A stretch of DNA of 64,000 nt, from positions 135,284-199,283 of the forward strand of contig JAFWSH010000006.1 in the NCBI GenBank assembly GCA_017519405.1, written 5' to 3'. Both the position numbers and the translations under genes were made by a program. This DNA is from Clostridia bacterium (GTDB taxonomy: Bacteria > Bacillota > Clostridia > Christensenellales > Aristaeellaceae). Under the pieces are notes generated by a model. The model saw nothing but the letters and a program-made list of their open reading frames with translations. It searched no databases and was not told the DNA's origin. Shown in pieces: positions 1 to 7,922 of this stretch; position 1 is the stretch's first letter, and each line of letters starts with the position of its first letter.

Positions 1-384
1 ATGCTGCCTGCGGCCCTCATCGGCACGGGGGCCTATGTGGTCTACTGGGCGCTGCTGCAGCTGGGGGCCTCGGAGCCTGCCGCCGTGTTCGTAGGGGCCA
101 TGACCGGCTCCATGGCGGGGCTGTGGTGCTCCGGGCGTATGCGGATGATCGGCACGGTGTTCCTGATGATGTCCATCGTCAGCTTTGTGCCGGGCCTGGG
201 GCTGTACCGCTGCATGGAGTTCCTGGGCAACGGCCAGACGGGCCTGGGGGCGGAGCAGGGGGTGGCCGCCATGATTGACATCGCCATGATTGTGCTGGGA
301 CAGGGCCTGGGCAGCTACCTGTTCCGGTCGCTGAAGCGGCTGCTGTCCGCAAAACAGGAAAGGAACCGGCAGAGGACGCCATGA
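1..384 (+). CDS. ThrE-type threonine/serine exporter subunit (C-terminal part, DUF3815-like), 5' truncated
   Basis: This is the 3' end of a small integral membrane protein. The 127 visible residues are almost all hydrophobic segments, with a conserved-looking PGLGLYR stretch around residues 64-70 that resembles the V/I-PG-hhYR motif of the short ThrE_2/DUF3815 subunit. That subunit pairs with a longer ThrE_1 subunit and is predicted to export threonine and serine. The family is usually about 145-155 residues and begins upstream of this point, so the ATG at base 1 is probably internal and the gene is cut by the window edge. Its stop overlaps the start of rsmA by ATGA, indicating co-transcription. 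The family call is from motif reading only. Confidence 0.7.
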   Translation: MLPAALIGTGAYVVYWALLQLGASEPAAVFVGAMTGSMAGLWCSGRMRMIGTVFLMMSIVSFVPGLGLYRCMEFLGNGQTGLGAEQGVAAMIDIAMIVLGQGLGSYLFRSLKRLLSAKQERNRQRTP

Positions 385-1232
385 GCAAGACAAAGGACAG
401 AATCCGGGAGAGCCAGCTGCGCTACCGGCATGAGCTGGGGCAGAATTTTCTCTACGACGAGGCGCTCCTGGCGCGCCTGGCGGAGGCCGCCGGCGTGACC
501 CGGGAGGAGGACGTGCTGGAGATCGGCCCCGGGGTGGGCAGCCTGACCCGTCACCTGTGCAGCCGCGCCCGCCGCGTGCTGTCCATTGAGCTGGACGAGC
601 GCCTGGTGCCGCTGCTGCAGGCTTACATGACGGGACAGGACAACTTCAGCCTGGTGCAGGGGGACGTGATGAAGCTGAACCTGCCGGAGGTGACCCGGGA
701 CCTGAAGGCCCCCTTCCACGTGGTGGCCAACATCCCCTACTACATCACCACCCCCCTGATCCAGCTCCTGCTCACCGCCGGGCTGCCCCTGAAGAGCATG
801 GCGCTGATGGTGCAGCGGGAGGTGGCGGAGAAGCTGCTGGCCGGCCCGGGACAGGAGGGCTGGGGTCCGCTGGCGGTCCGCTGCCGCTATTTCACCGAGC
901 CGCGCCTGGCGCTGGACGTGCCCGCCGCCTGCTTCACCCCGCCCCCCAAGGTGGACAGCGCCTTTGTGGTGATGCCCTTCCGGGCGGAGCCCGCTGTGCA
1001 TCCGGCGGATGAGGCGGACTTCTTCCGGGTGGTGGGGGCGGCCTTCTCCCTGCGCCGCAAGACCCTGGTGAACGCCCTGATGGCCACGCTGCGCCTGCCC
1101 CGGGAGGCGGCGGCAGCCCTGGTGACCGGGGCCGGGCTGGATCTGCGGGTCCGGGGAGAGCAGCTCTCCCTGTCGGAGTTCGCGGCGGTGTCGGACGCCT
1201 GGACCGCCTATCGAAAGGAGCAGGAGACATGA
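381..1232 (+). CDS. rsmA: 16S rRNA (adenine1518-N6/adenine1519-N6)-dimethyltransferase RsmA (KsgA)
   Basis: RsmA uses S-adenosylmethionine to dimethylate two adjacent adenines near the 3' end of 16S rRNA during small-subunit maturation. The 283-residue length is normal. Diagnostic motifs are GQNFL at residues 20-24, the SAM loop EIGPGVGSLT at 47-56, an acidic residue after beta-2 (SIELDE, 68-73) and the catalytic NIPYYIT at 117-123. The PPPKVDSAFV segment and the C-terminal helical domain are also present. The start ATG overlaps the stop of the upstream exporter gene (ATGA), and the stop overlaps the dut start in the same way, so the three genes look translationally coupled. Confidence 0.96.
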   Translation: MSKTKDRIRESQLRYRHELGQNFLYDEALLARLAEAAGVTREEDVLEIGPGVGSLTRHLCSRARRVLSIELDERLVPLLQAYMTGQDNFSLVQGDVMKLNLPEVTRDLKAPFHVVANIPYYITTPLIQLLLTAGLPLKSMALMVQREVAEKLLAGPGQEGWGPLAVRCRYFTEPRLALDVPAACFTPPPKVDSAFVVMPFRAEPAVHPADEADFFRVVGAAFSLRRKTLVNALMATLRLPREAAAALVTGAGLDLRVRGEQLSLSEFAAVSDAWTAYRKEQET

Positions 1233-1714
1233 ATGCCATCGCCCGATTTGCCCGGGTCTCCCCCGAACAGTACCGACGGGATGCCGCCGCCTTCCAGCAG
1301 GTGATGCCGGTGGAGGAGATCCCCCTGCCCAGGCGGGCCACCCGGGGCAGCGCCGGCTACGACTTCATCTGCCCGGTGGAGGCGGAGATCCTGCCCGACC
1401 AGACCGTCACCATCCCCACCGGCCTGCGGGCCTTCATCCAGCCGGGCTGGGTGCTGATCTGCTGCCCCCGCTCCTCCATGGGACGCAAATGGGGCATGCG
1501 CCTGGCCAACACCATCGGCGTGGTGGACAGCGACTATGTGAACGCGGACAACGAGGGCCACATGCTGCTGATGGTGGTCAACGGGGGAGACAAGCCCTTT
1601 GTCCTGCACCCGGGCGACCGCTTCTGCCAGGGGCTCTTCCTGCCCTTCGGCCTGGCCGAGGAGGAGGAAGTGACGGCGGAGCGGCACGGGGGCTATGGCT
1701 CCACCGGCCAATGA
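1229..1714 (+). CDS. dut: Deoxyuridine 5'-triphosphate nucleotidohydrolase (dUTPase)
   Basis: This trimeric dUTPase hydrolyses dUTP to dUMP and pyrophosphate, keeping uracil out of DNA and feeding thymidylate synthesis. All five family motifs are readable: RGSAGYDF (39-46), PRSSMGRK (80-87), NTIGVVDSDY (94-103, with the catalytic Asp), GDRFCQG (129-135) and the C-terminal phosphate-binding arm GGYGSTGQ (154-161). After motif 3 the sequence continues VNADNEGH instead of the common RGE(L/V). A roughly 25-residue N-terminal extension precedes the core. Its ATG overlaps the rsmA stop. The next gene has its own promoter, so dut probably ends this operon. Confidence 0.95.
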   Translation: MNAIARFARVSPEQYRRDAAAFQQVMPVEEIPLPRRATRGSAGYDFICPVEAEILPDQTVTIPTGLRAFIQPGWVLICCPRSSMGRKWGMRLANTIGVVDSDYVNADNEGHMLLMVVNGGDKPFVLHPGDRFCQGLFLPFGLAEEEEVTAERHGGYGSTGQ

Positions 1715-1757
1715 GGCTGCGCCGGACCGGGAAAATATGACAAAACTGCGTCAACTC

Positions 1758-1786
1758 TTTACGAAATGGCAATAGTATGGTACAAT
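1758..1786 (+). promoter_or_regulatory. Sigma-A type promoter for the 1828 gene
   Basis: A -35 TTTACG (1758-1763) and a -10 TACAAT (1781-1786) are separated by 17 bp in the dut-downstream gap. The surrounding stretch is distinctly A+T-rich for this genome, which supports a real promoter. Confidence 0.65.
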
Positions 1787-1827
1787 CCCCCTGAAATCAC
1801 AGAAAAAACAAGCTGGAGGTGGGAACG

Positions 1828-2304
1828 GTGAGATCGTATTCCTCAAGAACCATGCTCTCGGTGGGAGATGGCAGGGGAGCGTCCCAGCGGGTCCTGGGGA
1901 TTGTGTGTCTGGTGCTGGCGGTGGCGCTGGCCGTTGCCCTGGCGGTGCTTCTGCCCCGCTCGGGCGATCGGGGCCGGGCCCATACATTCATTGTCAGCCA
2001 GATGCTGGAGGAGTGCGAAAACGCGGTATCCACCACCCGGAAGCTCAGCCGTACGGCCTCCATCTCCAGCTATGAAGCCATTGCGCGGGTGCGGAGCAGC
2101 GTCTACGCCGTCGACACCCTGAACCGGGCGGAGCACGAGGCCACGGGACGGTACATGATCCCGACGGAGACCTTCACGCGGATCTACGATCTGCTGGACA
2201 ACTACAACAGCAAGCTGATCATGGGAAGCCAGACGGGGGATCTGCAGACGCAGCTCACCGGGGAGCTGGACCAGCTGCACCTGCTGGTGGAGAACCTGCA
2301 GTAA
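1828..2304 (+). CDS. Uncharacterised membrane-anchored protein
   Basis: This 158-residue protein is not recognised. It has a short basic N-terminus, one strongly hydrophobic segment (about residues 22-42, Val/Ala/Leu-rich) and a hydrophilic, mostly helical remainder, so it is probably anchored by one helix with the C-terminal part outside the cell. No cysteine motif or catalytic signature is visible. GTG at 1828 is chosen because GGAGGT (1815-1820) lies 7 bases upstream; the in-frame GTG at 1819 overlaps that site. It has its own promoter and is followed by a hairpin, so it looks monocistronic. Confidence 0.7.
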   Translation: MRSYSSRTMLSVGDGRGASQRVLGIVCLVLAVALAVALAVLLPRSGDRGRAHTFIVSQMLEECENAVSTTRKLSRTASISSYEAIARVRSSVYAVDTLNRAEHEATGRYMIPTETFTRIYDLLDNYNSKLIMGSQTGDLQTQLTGELDQLHLLVENLQ

Positions 2305-2316
2305 AGCCTGCAGCAA

Positions 2317-2351
2317 AAAGGGAGACAGCGCCGTCCGGGCCTGTCTCCTTT
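2317..2351 (+). terminator. Weak rho-independent terminator-like hairpin
   Basis: GGAGACAG (2321-2328) pairs with CTGTCTCC (2341-2348) across a 12-base loop. Flanking A and T residues could extend the stem, but the T-run is only TTT before GC. It separates the 1828 gene from the hydrolase gene at 2368 and lies very close to the latter's ribosome binding site, so it could also act as attenuator or leader structure. Confidence 0.5.
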
Positions 2352-2367
2352 GCAAAGGGGGATGACC

Positions 2368-3543
2368 ATGCCGCTACAGGATGCGGTGCGCTATTTCACC
2401 CGGGAGGACGGCTCCCTGGCCTGCATGTCCATCGCCTGCGGCACGGCGGCGCGCTGTTATACGGCGGAGGGCGGCGAGACGGCCCCCGGGGGCCCGCCGG
2501 TGGCTCCGGACAGCGTCTTTGACCTGGCCAGCCTCTCCAAGCTCTTCACCGCCCTGACTGCCATGCGGCTGTGGGAGCAGGGCCGGCTGGACCTGTCGGC
2601 GCAGGTGCGGTCCCTGGAGCCGCGGTTTGCCTGCATCGGGGACATCACGGTGGGGGAGACCCTGGGCTTTGAGCGGGCCATCCGCACCCCGGTCCGGGTG
2701 GACGCCCAGCCGGATGCCCGGGCTGCCGAGGAGGTGCTCTCCAGGGCGGAATCGTGTCCCAACGGGGACGGCAAGGCCTACAGCGATATGCACGCCATGG
2801 TGATCCGGTACGTCCTGGAGGCGGCCACCGGCCAGAGCGCCATGGACTGCGTGACGGAGGCGCTGCTCAAGCCCCTGGGCATGCACGAGACCTGGTGCCG
2901 GGTGCCGGAGGCGGCAAGGGGGCGCTGCGTCAGCTGCGACCGGGAGCACCGCATCGAGGGCAGCCATTGGTTTGTCCGGGAGGGCATTGCCCCGGGGACG
3001 CCCCACGATCCCAAGGCCCGGGCCCTGGCCCCGGCGGGGGAGCACTTCTGCGGCCACGCGGGGCTGTTCTCCACCCGGGATGACATGGTCCGCCTCTGCC
3101 AGGGCATCCTGCAGGGCCGCGTCCTCCGGCCGGAGACCCTGCGCCGGATGGCGGAGAACCGGACGGGCCGTCCCCTGCCCGGCGGCGGCTGGACCCAGTT
3201 CCTGGGCTGCCTGTGCTATGTGCGCCACCCGGTGCAGCGCCACAGCGAGGTGCCGGTCTACATGGGGGAGGAGGCCCTGGCCCTGAGCGGCTTCACGGGG
3301 AACCACCTGGCCATCGATCCCCGGAAGGGCCTGTTTGAGTTCTACCTGGGCAGCCGGGTGCAGAACCGCCTCTCGGTGCTGCTGCCGGAGGAGGGCAAAA
3401 CCCGGGGGGACTACGGCCTGGATCCGGACGGCCACGGCACGGTGGACTGGCCCGGGGAAGGCCCGGTGCGCTCCTCCGTGGACTTTGTCTACCGTAAGGA
3501 CGCCCACTACCACCCCCGGGTGGCGGAGGCCCTGGGCCTGTGA
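2368..3543 (+). CDS. Serine hydrolase of the beta-lactamase (class C/PBP4-like) fold
   Basis: Penicillin-binding/beta-lactamase fold enzyme of 391 residues. The nucleophile tetrad SLSK is at 55-58 (preceded by FDLA), the second motif YSD at 138-140, and the third motif GHAG at 229-232 in place of KTG. HxG third motifs are typical of EstB-like esterases and of uncharacterised clostridial members, not of true resistance beta-lactamases. No signal peptide is visible, so it may act in the cytoplasm. ATG 2368 is preferred because AGGGGG ends 6 bases before it; upstream in-frame starts (TTG 2350, ATG 2362) overlap that site. Substrate is unknown: peptide, amide or ester hydrolysis are all possible. 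Confidence 0.82.
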   Translation: MPLQDAVRYFTREDGSLACMSIACGTAARCYTAEGGETAPGGPPVAPDSVFDLASLSKLFTALTAMRLWEQGRLDLSAQVRSLEPRFACIGDITVGETLGFERAIRTPVRVDAQPDARAAEEVLSRAESCPNGDGKAYSDMHAMVIRYVLEAATGQSAMDCVTEALLKPLGMHETWCRVPEAARGRCVSCDREHRIEGSHWFVREGIAPGTPHDPKARALAPAGEHFCGHAGLFSTRDDMVRLCQGILQGRVLRPETLRRMAENRTGRPLPGGGWTQFLGCLCYVRHPVQRHSEVPVYMGEEALALSGFTGNHLAIDPRKGLFEFYLGSRVQNRLSVLLPEEGKTRGDYGLDPDGHGTVDWPGEGPVRSSVDFVYRKDAHYHPRVAEALGL

Positions 3544-3553
3544 GACATTGCGC

Positions 3554-3592
3554 AAAAAAAGCCTGCCCCGGCAGAAGCTGAGGCAGGCTTTT
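3554..3592. terminator. Bidirectional rho-independent terminator between convergent genes
   Basis: GCCTGCC (3561-3567) pairs with GGCAGGC (3582-3588). The stem is flanked by seven A residues on the left and TTTT on the right, so each strand reads a G+C stem followed by T residues. It serves the hydrolase gene (plus) and the L,D-transpeptidase gene (minus). Confidence 0.85.
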
Positions 3593-3604
3593 GAAAACCA
3601 CGAT

Positions 3605-5284
3605 TCAGGGGGCTGGCGTGGGGATGGGGCCGGGGGTGGGGGTGGGCACCGGGGAGAGCTCCGGGGCGTAGACCGCCTCCAGGGTCTCCACCGTGGCCAC
3701 GCCGTTGGCCCGGAGGCCGTGGTCCGCCTGGAAGGCCTTCACCGCCGCCGCCGTGCCGTCCAGGTAGGTGCCGGAGGCTTTGCCGCCGTAGTAGCCCAGG
3801 TCCGTGAGCTTCATCTGCAGCCAGTAGACGTCCTCCCCGGTGCTGTTTTTCTCCAGCTTCCGCAGGGGAAGGGGCGGCTTGGCGCCGGAGACATAGACCG
3901 GCTCCTGGGTGGGCCGGGGGGTGGCCACGGGCAGCATGGTCTTGTAATTGAGCTCCGGCTTCACGCAGGAGGCCTTCAGCTCGGGATCCGCCGGGAGGGA
4001 CTGGGTGATGGTCACCACCGTGCCGGCGTCCACATAGTCATAGATCCACTTGGCGTCGGCCACCTGCAGACGGACGCAGCCGTGGGAGGCACGGCTGCCC
4101 AGCCGCTTGTAGCTCTTCACCGACAGGTCCTTCACGCTGACGGTGTTGTAGATGACGGAGTGGAAGGCAATGCCGGAGTTGATGCGGGTCCAGTACTGGG
4201 CGTAGTCTCCCCACTTGGGGAAGAAGCACCAGGGCCGCTTGTAGCCGCTGAGAATCCAGTCCCCCAGGTCGGAGGGGTTGGCCCGGGTGCCGGAGGAGCA
4301 GATCATCTGTTTCACCGGCACGGTGTACTCCCCGTTTTCATCCCGGGCGTAGGCGATGACCACCTGGTTGGTGACGTCCACCACCATGTGGAAGGTGGGT
4401 TCCTCGGGCTTGGGACTGGGCCGGGGGGTGGCGCCGGGCAGGACTACGTAGGGGTCGTTGAAGATGGCGTCCCAGGTCTCCCGGTTCGTCTTGCCGGTGG
4501 CTTCCAGGGCGTTCTGCTTCTGGAAGGCCTTCACGGCGTTGCGGGTGTTGCCCAGATAGTTGCCGGAGACGGGCCCCGTGTAGTAGCCCAGCTCCGTCAG
4601 CCGCTCCTGGAGAAGCTTCACCTGGGCACCCCGGCTCTCATAGGCCAGGGCTTTCTGGAAGGGCACCCGGTTCTCGATGTCCTCCTCCCCGTCCGGGACG
4701 GCCAGCACCTCCTCCTCCGCCGCCGGGGCAGGGGTGGCGGATGCCTTCTCCACCTTGCCCGGGGCGTCCGGGTGGAAAAGCTGCTGCTGGGTGGCCGGGT
4801 CCGCGTCGCCGGTGGCGGGCAGGCCGGTCTTGGTCTGGAACTCCTTCACGGCGGCGGCGGTGGCGGCCAGGTAATTGCCGCTGACCTTTCCGCCGTAGTA
4901 GCCCAGCCAGGCCAGGCGCGTCTGCAGCCGCTTCACGTCCGCGCCGCTGGAGCCCGTGTGCAGCGGGCGGTAGTCGGTGCTCTGGAGGGCGGCGTAGACC
5001 ATGCTGTCCACATCCTGGCCGGCCTCGAAGCCGAAGTCCTCCCGGAACTGCGCCACACAGGCGGCTGTGTTCTCTCCATAATGGCCGCTGACCTCACCGG
5101 TGTAATAACCCAGTACGCTGAGCCGGGTCTGGACGGTCCGCACTTCCTCCCCCACAGCACCGGGGGCCAGGCGGAAGCCGTCCTCCGCCGTGTCCGTCAG
5201 CAGCACGGTCTCCTCCTCCGCCGCGGCCCCGGCCATGGTCAGCGCCAGCAGGGCCGCCAGCAGGATCAGCAACAATCGTTTCAT
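3605..5284 (-). CDS. Secreted L,D-transpeptidase (YkuD) with four peptidoglycan-binding repeats
   Basis: The 559-residue protein is predicted to be exported and to form 3-3 crosslinks in, or attach proteins to, peptidoglycan. It has a signal peptide (residues 1-22, MKRLLLILLAALLALTMAG), three PG_binding_1 repeats (about 45-100, 115-170 and 220-275, each with a LGYY-G-SG-Y pattern), a YkuD domain (298-428) with catalytic Cys403 in SHGCVR and His375 in AFHS, then a fourth repeat (483-539). Pro/Thr-rich linkers (TPAPA, TPRPSPKP, TPRPTQEP) separate the modules. The start at 5284 is the Met opening the signal peptide; the frame is open further upstream but past the promoter. It is divergent from asp23 and convergent with the serine hydrolase. 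Confidence 0.92.
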   Translation of the reverse strand: MKRLLLILLAALLALTMAGAAAEEETVLLTDTAEDGFRLAPGAVGEEVRTVQTRLSVLGYYTGEVSGHYGENTAACVAQFREDFGFEAGQDVDSMVYAALQSTDYRPLHTGSSGADVKRLQTRLAWLGYYGGKVSGNYLAATAAAVKEFQTKTGLPATGDADPATQQQLFHPDAPGKVEKASATPAPAAEEEVLAVPDGEEDIENRVPFQKALAYESRGAQVKLLQERLTELGYYTGPVSGNYLGNTRNAVKAFQKQNALEATGKTNRETWDAIFNDPYVVLPGATPRPSPKPEEPTFHMVVDVTNQVVIAYARDENGEYTVPVKQMICSSGTRANPSDLGDWILSGYKRPWCFFPKWGDYAQYWTRINSGIAFHSVIYNTVSVKDLSVKSYKRLGSRASHGCVRLQVADAKWIYDYVDAGTVVTITQSLPADPELKASCVKPELNYKTMLPVATPRPTQEPVYVSGAKPPLPLRKLEKNSTGEDVYWLQMKLTDLGYYGGKASGTYLDGTAAAVKAFQADHGLRANGVATVETLEAVYAPELSPVPTPTPGPIPTPAP

Positions 5285-5324
5285 ACGTTCACTACGCCTC
5301 CGAGATTCACAAGATACAAACCGT

Positions 5325-5353
5325 ATTTTAACAGAATCGTCATCAATTTGCAA
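5325..5353 (-). promoter_or_regulatory. Sigma-A type promoter for the L,D-transpeptidase gene
   Basis: Read on the minus strand, TTGCAA (5353-5348) and TAAAAT (5330-5325) are 17 bp apart, about 40 bases upstream of the chosen start. This placement supports the internal ATG at 5284 over longer open-frame starts. Confidence 0.7.
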
Positions 5354-5424
5354 GAGCACAGCAAAAACTCGGACGCAAAGGCGGGAAAGGGGCGCCGGAA
5401 AGACGGATTTCCTTGTGCAGCCTG

Positions 5425-5453
5425 TTGTCATTCGGGGAAAAATCTGTTATACT
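5425..5453 (+). promoter_or_regulatory. Sigma-A type promoter for the asp23-nusB operon
   Basis: TTGTCA (5425-5430) and TATACT (5448-5453) are 17 bp apart, 58 bases before the GTG start of the Asp23-family gene. It is one of the best consensus matches in the window and probably drives the long downstream housekeeping operon. Confidence 0.8.
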
Positions 5454-5511
5454 GATCCCGGCTCAATCAATTGGGCTTTTCATCGCATGCATGCACAGGA
5501 GGGACACAGAC

Positions 5512-6042
5512 GTGGCAAGCAAAAAAGATAACCAGCTGAGGAAGGTGGAACCCCAGACTGATGAAAGCTCCACCATCATTTATGCCCCCGAGGTGGTGGC
5601 GACCATTGCCGGCATTGCGGCCAACGAAGTGGAAGGCATCGCCGGCATGAGCACGACCCAGGGCGGCAAGATAGCCGGCAAGAACAAGAACGTGACCAGG
5701 GGCGTCAAGGTGGAGGTTGGCCTGGAGGAGGTCAGCTGCGATATTTACGTGAGCATCGAGTATGGCCGGCCCATCCAGAAGGTGGCCCAGGAGGTGCAGG
5801 AGAGCGTCCGGCGCTCCCTGGAGGCCATGACCGGCCTGCACGTGGTGCGGGTGGACGTGCACGTGCAGAGCGTCAGCTTCGAGAAGGAGAACAGCGCCCT
5901 GACCGCCGGCGCCCGCAACGCCCGGCTCACCGAGCGCACCGACGCGGGTCGGGAGCAGCCCAAGGCGGAGGAGCCCGCCCAGGAGCCGCAGCCCGCTGCG
6001 GAGCCCGAGACGCCGGCGGCGGAGACGGAAAGTGAGGCATAA
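5512..6042 (+). CDS. Asp23/Gls24 family envelope stress protein
   Basis: Asp23/Gls24 proteins associate with the membrane through AmaP and are linked to cell-envelope stress. The 176-residue product has the Asp23 core at about residues 20-125: IIYAPEVVATIAGIAANEVE, then GMS, VEVGLEEV, DIYVSIEYG and the QESVRRSLEAMTGL helix. A Glu/Pro/Ala-rich tail follows. GTG 5512 is chosen because AGGAGGG (5497-5503) sits 8 bases upstream; the longer open frame would start inside the promoter. The stop is 3 bases before amaP, and DUF2273 follows, a classic trio in Gram-positive bacteria. Confidence 0.9.
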   Translation: MASKKDNQLRKVEPQTDESSTIIYAPEVVATIAGIAANEVEGIAGMSTTQGGKIAGKNKNVTRGVKVEVGLEEVSCDIYVSIEYGRPIQKVAQEVQESVRRSLEAMTGLHVVRVDVHVQSVSFEKENSALTAGARNARLTERTDAGREQPKAEEPAQEPQPAAEPETPAAETESEA

Positions 6043-6045
6043 CCC

Positions 6046-7068
6046 ATGAAAACAAGAGTCAGAGACCGGATTTTCATGCCCATCGCGGGCTTGATCCTGC
6101 TGGCCGCTGCCGCGGCCGCCGCGGCGCAGATCTACTTCGGCCGCAATGTTTCCGGCACGATGCAGTGGATCTTCGCGAAGGAGGATCTTGTGTGGAAAAT
6201 CGGCCTGGGGGTGGCGCTGGCGGTGCTGGTGGCCCTGGCCGTGTACTGCATCTCCTTCCTTTTCCGCCGCAACCGCAACAAGGGCATGATCCGGCAGAAG
6301 CGGGACGGCGGCAGCCTGACCATCTCCGTGAAGGCCCTGGAGTGCCTGGTGGAGAAGTGCCTGGAGACCCACAAGGAAATGAAATGGAACCGCATCCGCA
6401 TCGCCAGCGAGCATGACGGCAGCGTGATCCTGGTGGAGGGCACCATGCGCATGGGCACCAACGTCCCCATGGCCACGGACGGCCTCCAGAAGCAGATCCG
6501 GGAGTACCTCACGGACTGCACGGGCATCGATGTGAAGTCCGTCAACCTGCAGATCACCGGCATGCACAAGGAGGACGAGGTTTCCGCCTACAGCGTGCCG
6601 GACCCGGTGGATCCCATGGCGGACCGCGCCGGTCTGGCGGAGCCTGCGGAGCAGGAGCCGGCGGAGGAGCCCGCACCGCTGCACCAGCGGATCTTCAGCC
6701 ATCAGGAGCAGCCCATGGACATGCCGGAGCCCCCGGCGGAGATGGCATCCCCGGAGCCCGCGGAGGCGGAGGACACAGCGGTAGAGGAGGCGCCTGCGGA
6801 AGCGGAGGCGCCTGCAGAGACGGAGGAAACCGCGGAGCTGGAGGAATCCGCCGAGGCGGAGGAATCCACGGAAGCGGAAGCACCTGCGGAGCCTGAAGCC
6901 GCCGTGGAGACGGCGGCGGAAGAAGTGAAGGACGCGCCTGTTTCCGAGGAGGCAGCGGAGATCCCGGAGGAGGCCGCCGACGATGAGACGCGGAAGGCCG
7001 AGAACACAGAGTTCCCCTTCCTGGCCGTGCTGGACGAGCAGCACGAGAACGGGGAGAACCGCGCATAA
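6046..7068 (+). CDS. amaP: AmaP-like alkaline shock membrane anchor with long acidic tail
   Basis: AmaP anchors Asp23 at the membrane. The 340-residue protein has two transmembrane helices (about 11-31 and 50-73) separated by a short loop, then a basic stretch (RRNRNKGMIRQKR) and an Asp23-like beta/alpha domain (about 85-180, with LTISVKALECLVEK and VKSVNLQITGM). The rest, about 160 residues, is a low-complexity Glu/Ala/Pro tail with irregular repeats such as EEAPAEAEAPAE, much longer than the typical short C-terminus of AmaP (about 190 residues in total). It lies directly after asp23 and before DUF2273, which supports the call. Confidence 0.85.
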   Translation: MKTRVRDRIFMPIAGLILLAAAAAAAAQIYFGRNVSGTMQWIFAKEDLVWKIGLGVALAVLVALAVYCISFLFRRNRNKGMIRQKRDGGSLTISVKALECLVEKCLETHKEMKWNRIRIASEHDGSVILVEGTMRMGTNVPMATDGLQKQIREYLTDCTGIDVKSVNLQITGMHKEDEVSAYSVPDPVDPMADRAGLAEPAEQEPAEEPAPLHQRIFSHQEQPMDMPEPPAEMASPEPAEAEDTAVEEAPAEAEAPAETEETAELEESAEAEESTEAEAPAEPEAAVETAAEEVKDAPVSEEAAEIPEEAADDETRKAENTEFPFLAVLDEQHENGENRA

Positions 7069-7092
7069 GCAGCGGAAAGGCAGGAGACAGCA

Positions 7093-7455
7093 ATGACCAT
7101 GAACGAGATGGAGCACAGTGTGCCGGTCATCGGCGATGTGGAAACCCCCGGGGAGTCCCTGGTGGAGCAGCCCGTGGAGGAAGCGGCGGCGCCGGCGGCG
7201 GAGACCGCCAGGCCGGAGGCCCAGCCCAAGGTGCTGCTGCAGCCCACGGCGAAGGAGGACGGCAACAGCTTCCGCAACAAGCTCATCGGCGCCGCCTGCG
7301 GCGTCGCCTTGGGCGTGCTGCTGCTGACGGTGGGCTTCTGGAAGACCCTGCTGCTGGCGGGCCTGGGCTTCCTGGGAGGCTATCTCTTCGGGGTGTCCGA
7401 CAAACAGCAGTCCCTGAAGGAGTTTATCAACCGGGCTTTCCCGCCCAAGGACTGA
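7093..7455 (+). CDS. DUF2273 family small membrane protein
   Basis: The 120-residue protein has a hydrophilic N-terminal half (Glu/Ala/Pro-rich) and a C-terminal pair of hydrophobic helices (about 62-100) joined by a tight GFWK turn, ending in the soluble DKQQSLKEFINRAFP. The helix hairpin with LGFLGGYLFG is the mark of DUF2273, which habitually accompanies Asp23 and AmaP. It may help anchor the Asp23 complex in the membrane, but this is inference from context. It is transcribed between amaP and nusB with gaps of only 20-25 bases. Confidence 0.83.
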   Translation: MTMNEMEHSVPVIGDVETPGESLVEQPVEEAAAPAAETARPEAQPKVLLQPTAKEDGNSFRNKLIGAACGVALGVLLLTVGFWKTLLLAGLGFLGGYLFGVSDKQQSLKEFINRAFPPKD

Positions 7456-7475
7456 GTACACAGGAGTAGAAAGCC

Positions 7476-7922
7476 ATGGCAAGAGCGACGGCCCGCGTGG
7501 CCGCAATGCAGATGATCTTCGAGCGGTGCGCCGGCGGACAGGGCGGCGAGGACACCCTGCAGATGATCTATGAGGAGCTGCGGGAGGACAAGGCCCGGCC
7601 TGTGGCCGCGGAGGACCCCGGACTGGCGGATCGCGCCTGGATCGAGCAGATCCTGCAGGGGGTGCTGACCAGCCGGGAGGAGCTGGACCGGCGGATCACC
7701 GCGGCCAGCAGGAACTGGAGCATCGACCGGATGGCCCGGGTGGATCTCACCATCCTGCGGCTGGCGGTGTGGGAAATTCTGAACGAGCCGGAGGTCCCGG
7801 GCAGCGTGGTGATCAACGAGGCCGTGGAGATGGCCAACAGCTATTCCGGGGAGAACAGCGGCCGCTTCATCAACGGTATCCTGGGCACCATCCTGCGGGC
7901 CCGGGAGGCGGAGAAGGCATGA
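7476..7922 (+). CDS. nusB: Transcription antitermination factor NusB
   Basis: NusB binds boxA RNA with NusE (S10) to promote rRNA transcription antitermination. The 148-residue product matches the all-helical family: ARATARVAAMQMIFE at the N-terminus (family RR-ARE-A-Q-L), the central NWSIDRMARVDLTILRLAVWE and the C-terminal VVINEAVEMANSYSGENSGRFINGIL, here only noted by its INEAVE and FINGIL blocks. Asp23-nusB adjacency is common in Bacillota. The stop overlaps the next gene by ATGA. Confidence 0.95.
   Translation: MARATARVAAMQMIFERCAGGQGGEDTLQMIYEELREDKARPVAAEDPGLADRAWIEQILQGVLTSREELDRRITAASRNWSIDRMARVDLTILRLAVWEILNEPEVPGSVVINEAVEMANSYSGENSGRFINGILGTILRAREAEKA

Noticed and set aside
2368-3543. 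The serine hydrolase as an antibiotic-resistance beta-lactamase
   Set aside because: The third motif is HAG instead of KTG and there is no signal peptide, so a resistance role is not supported.
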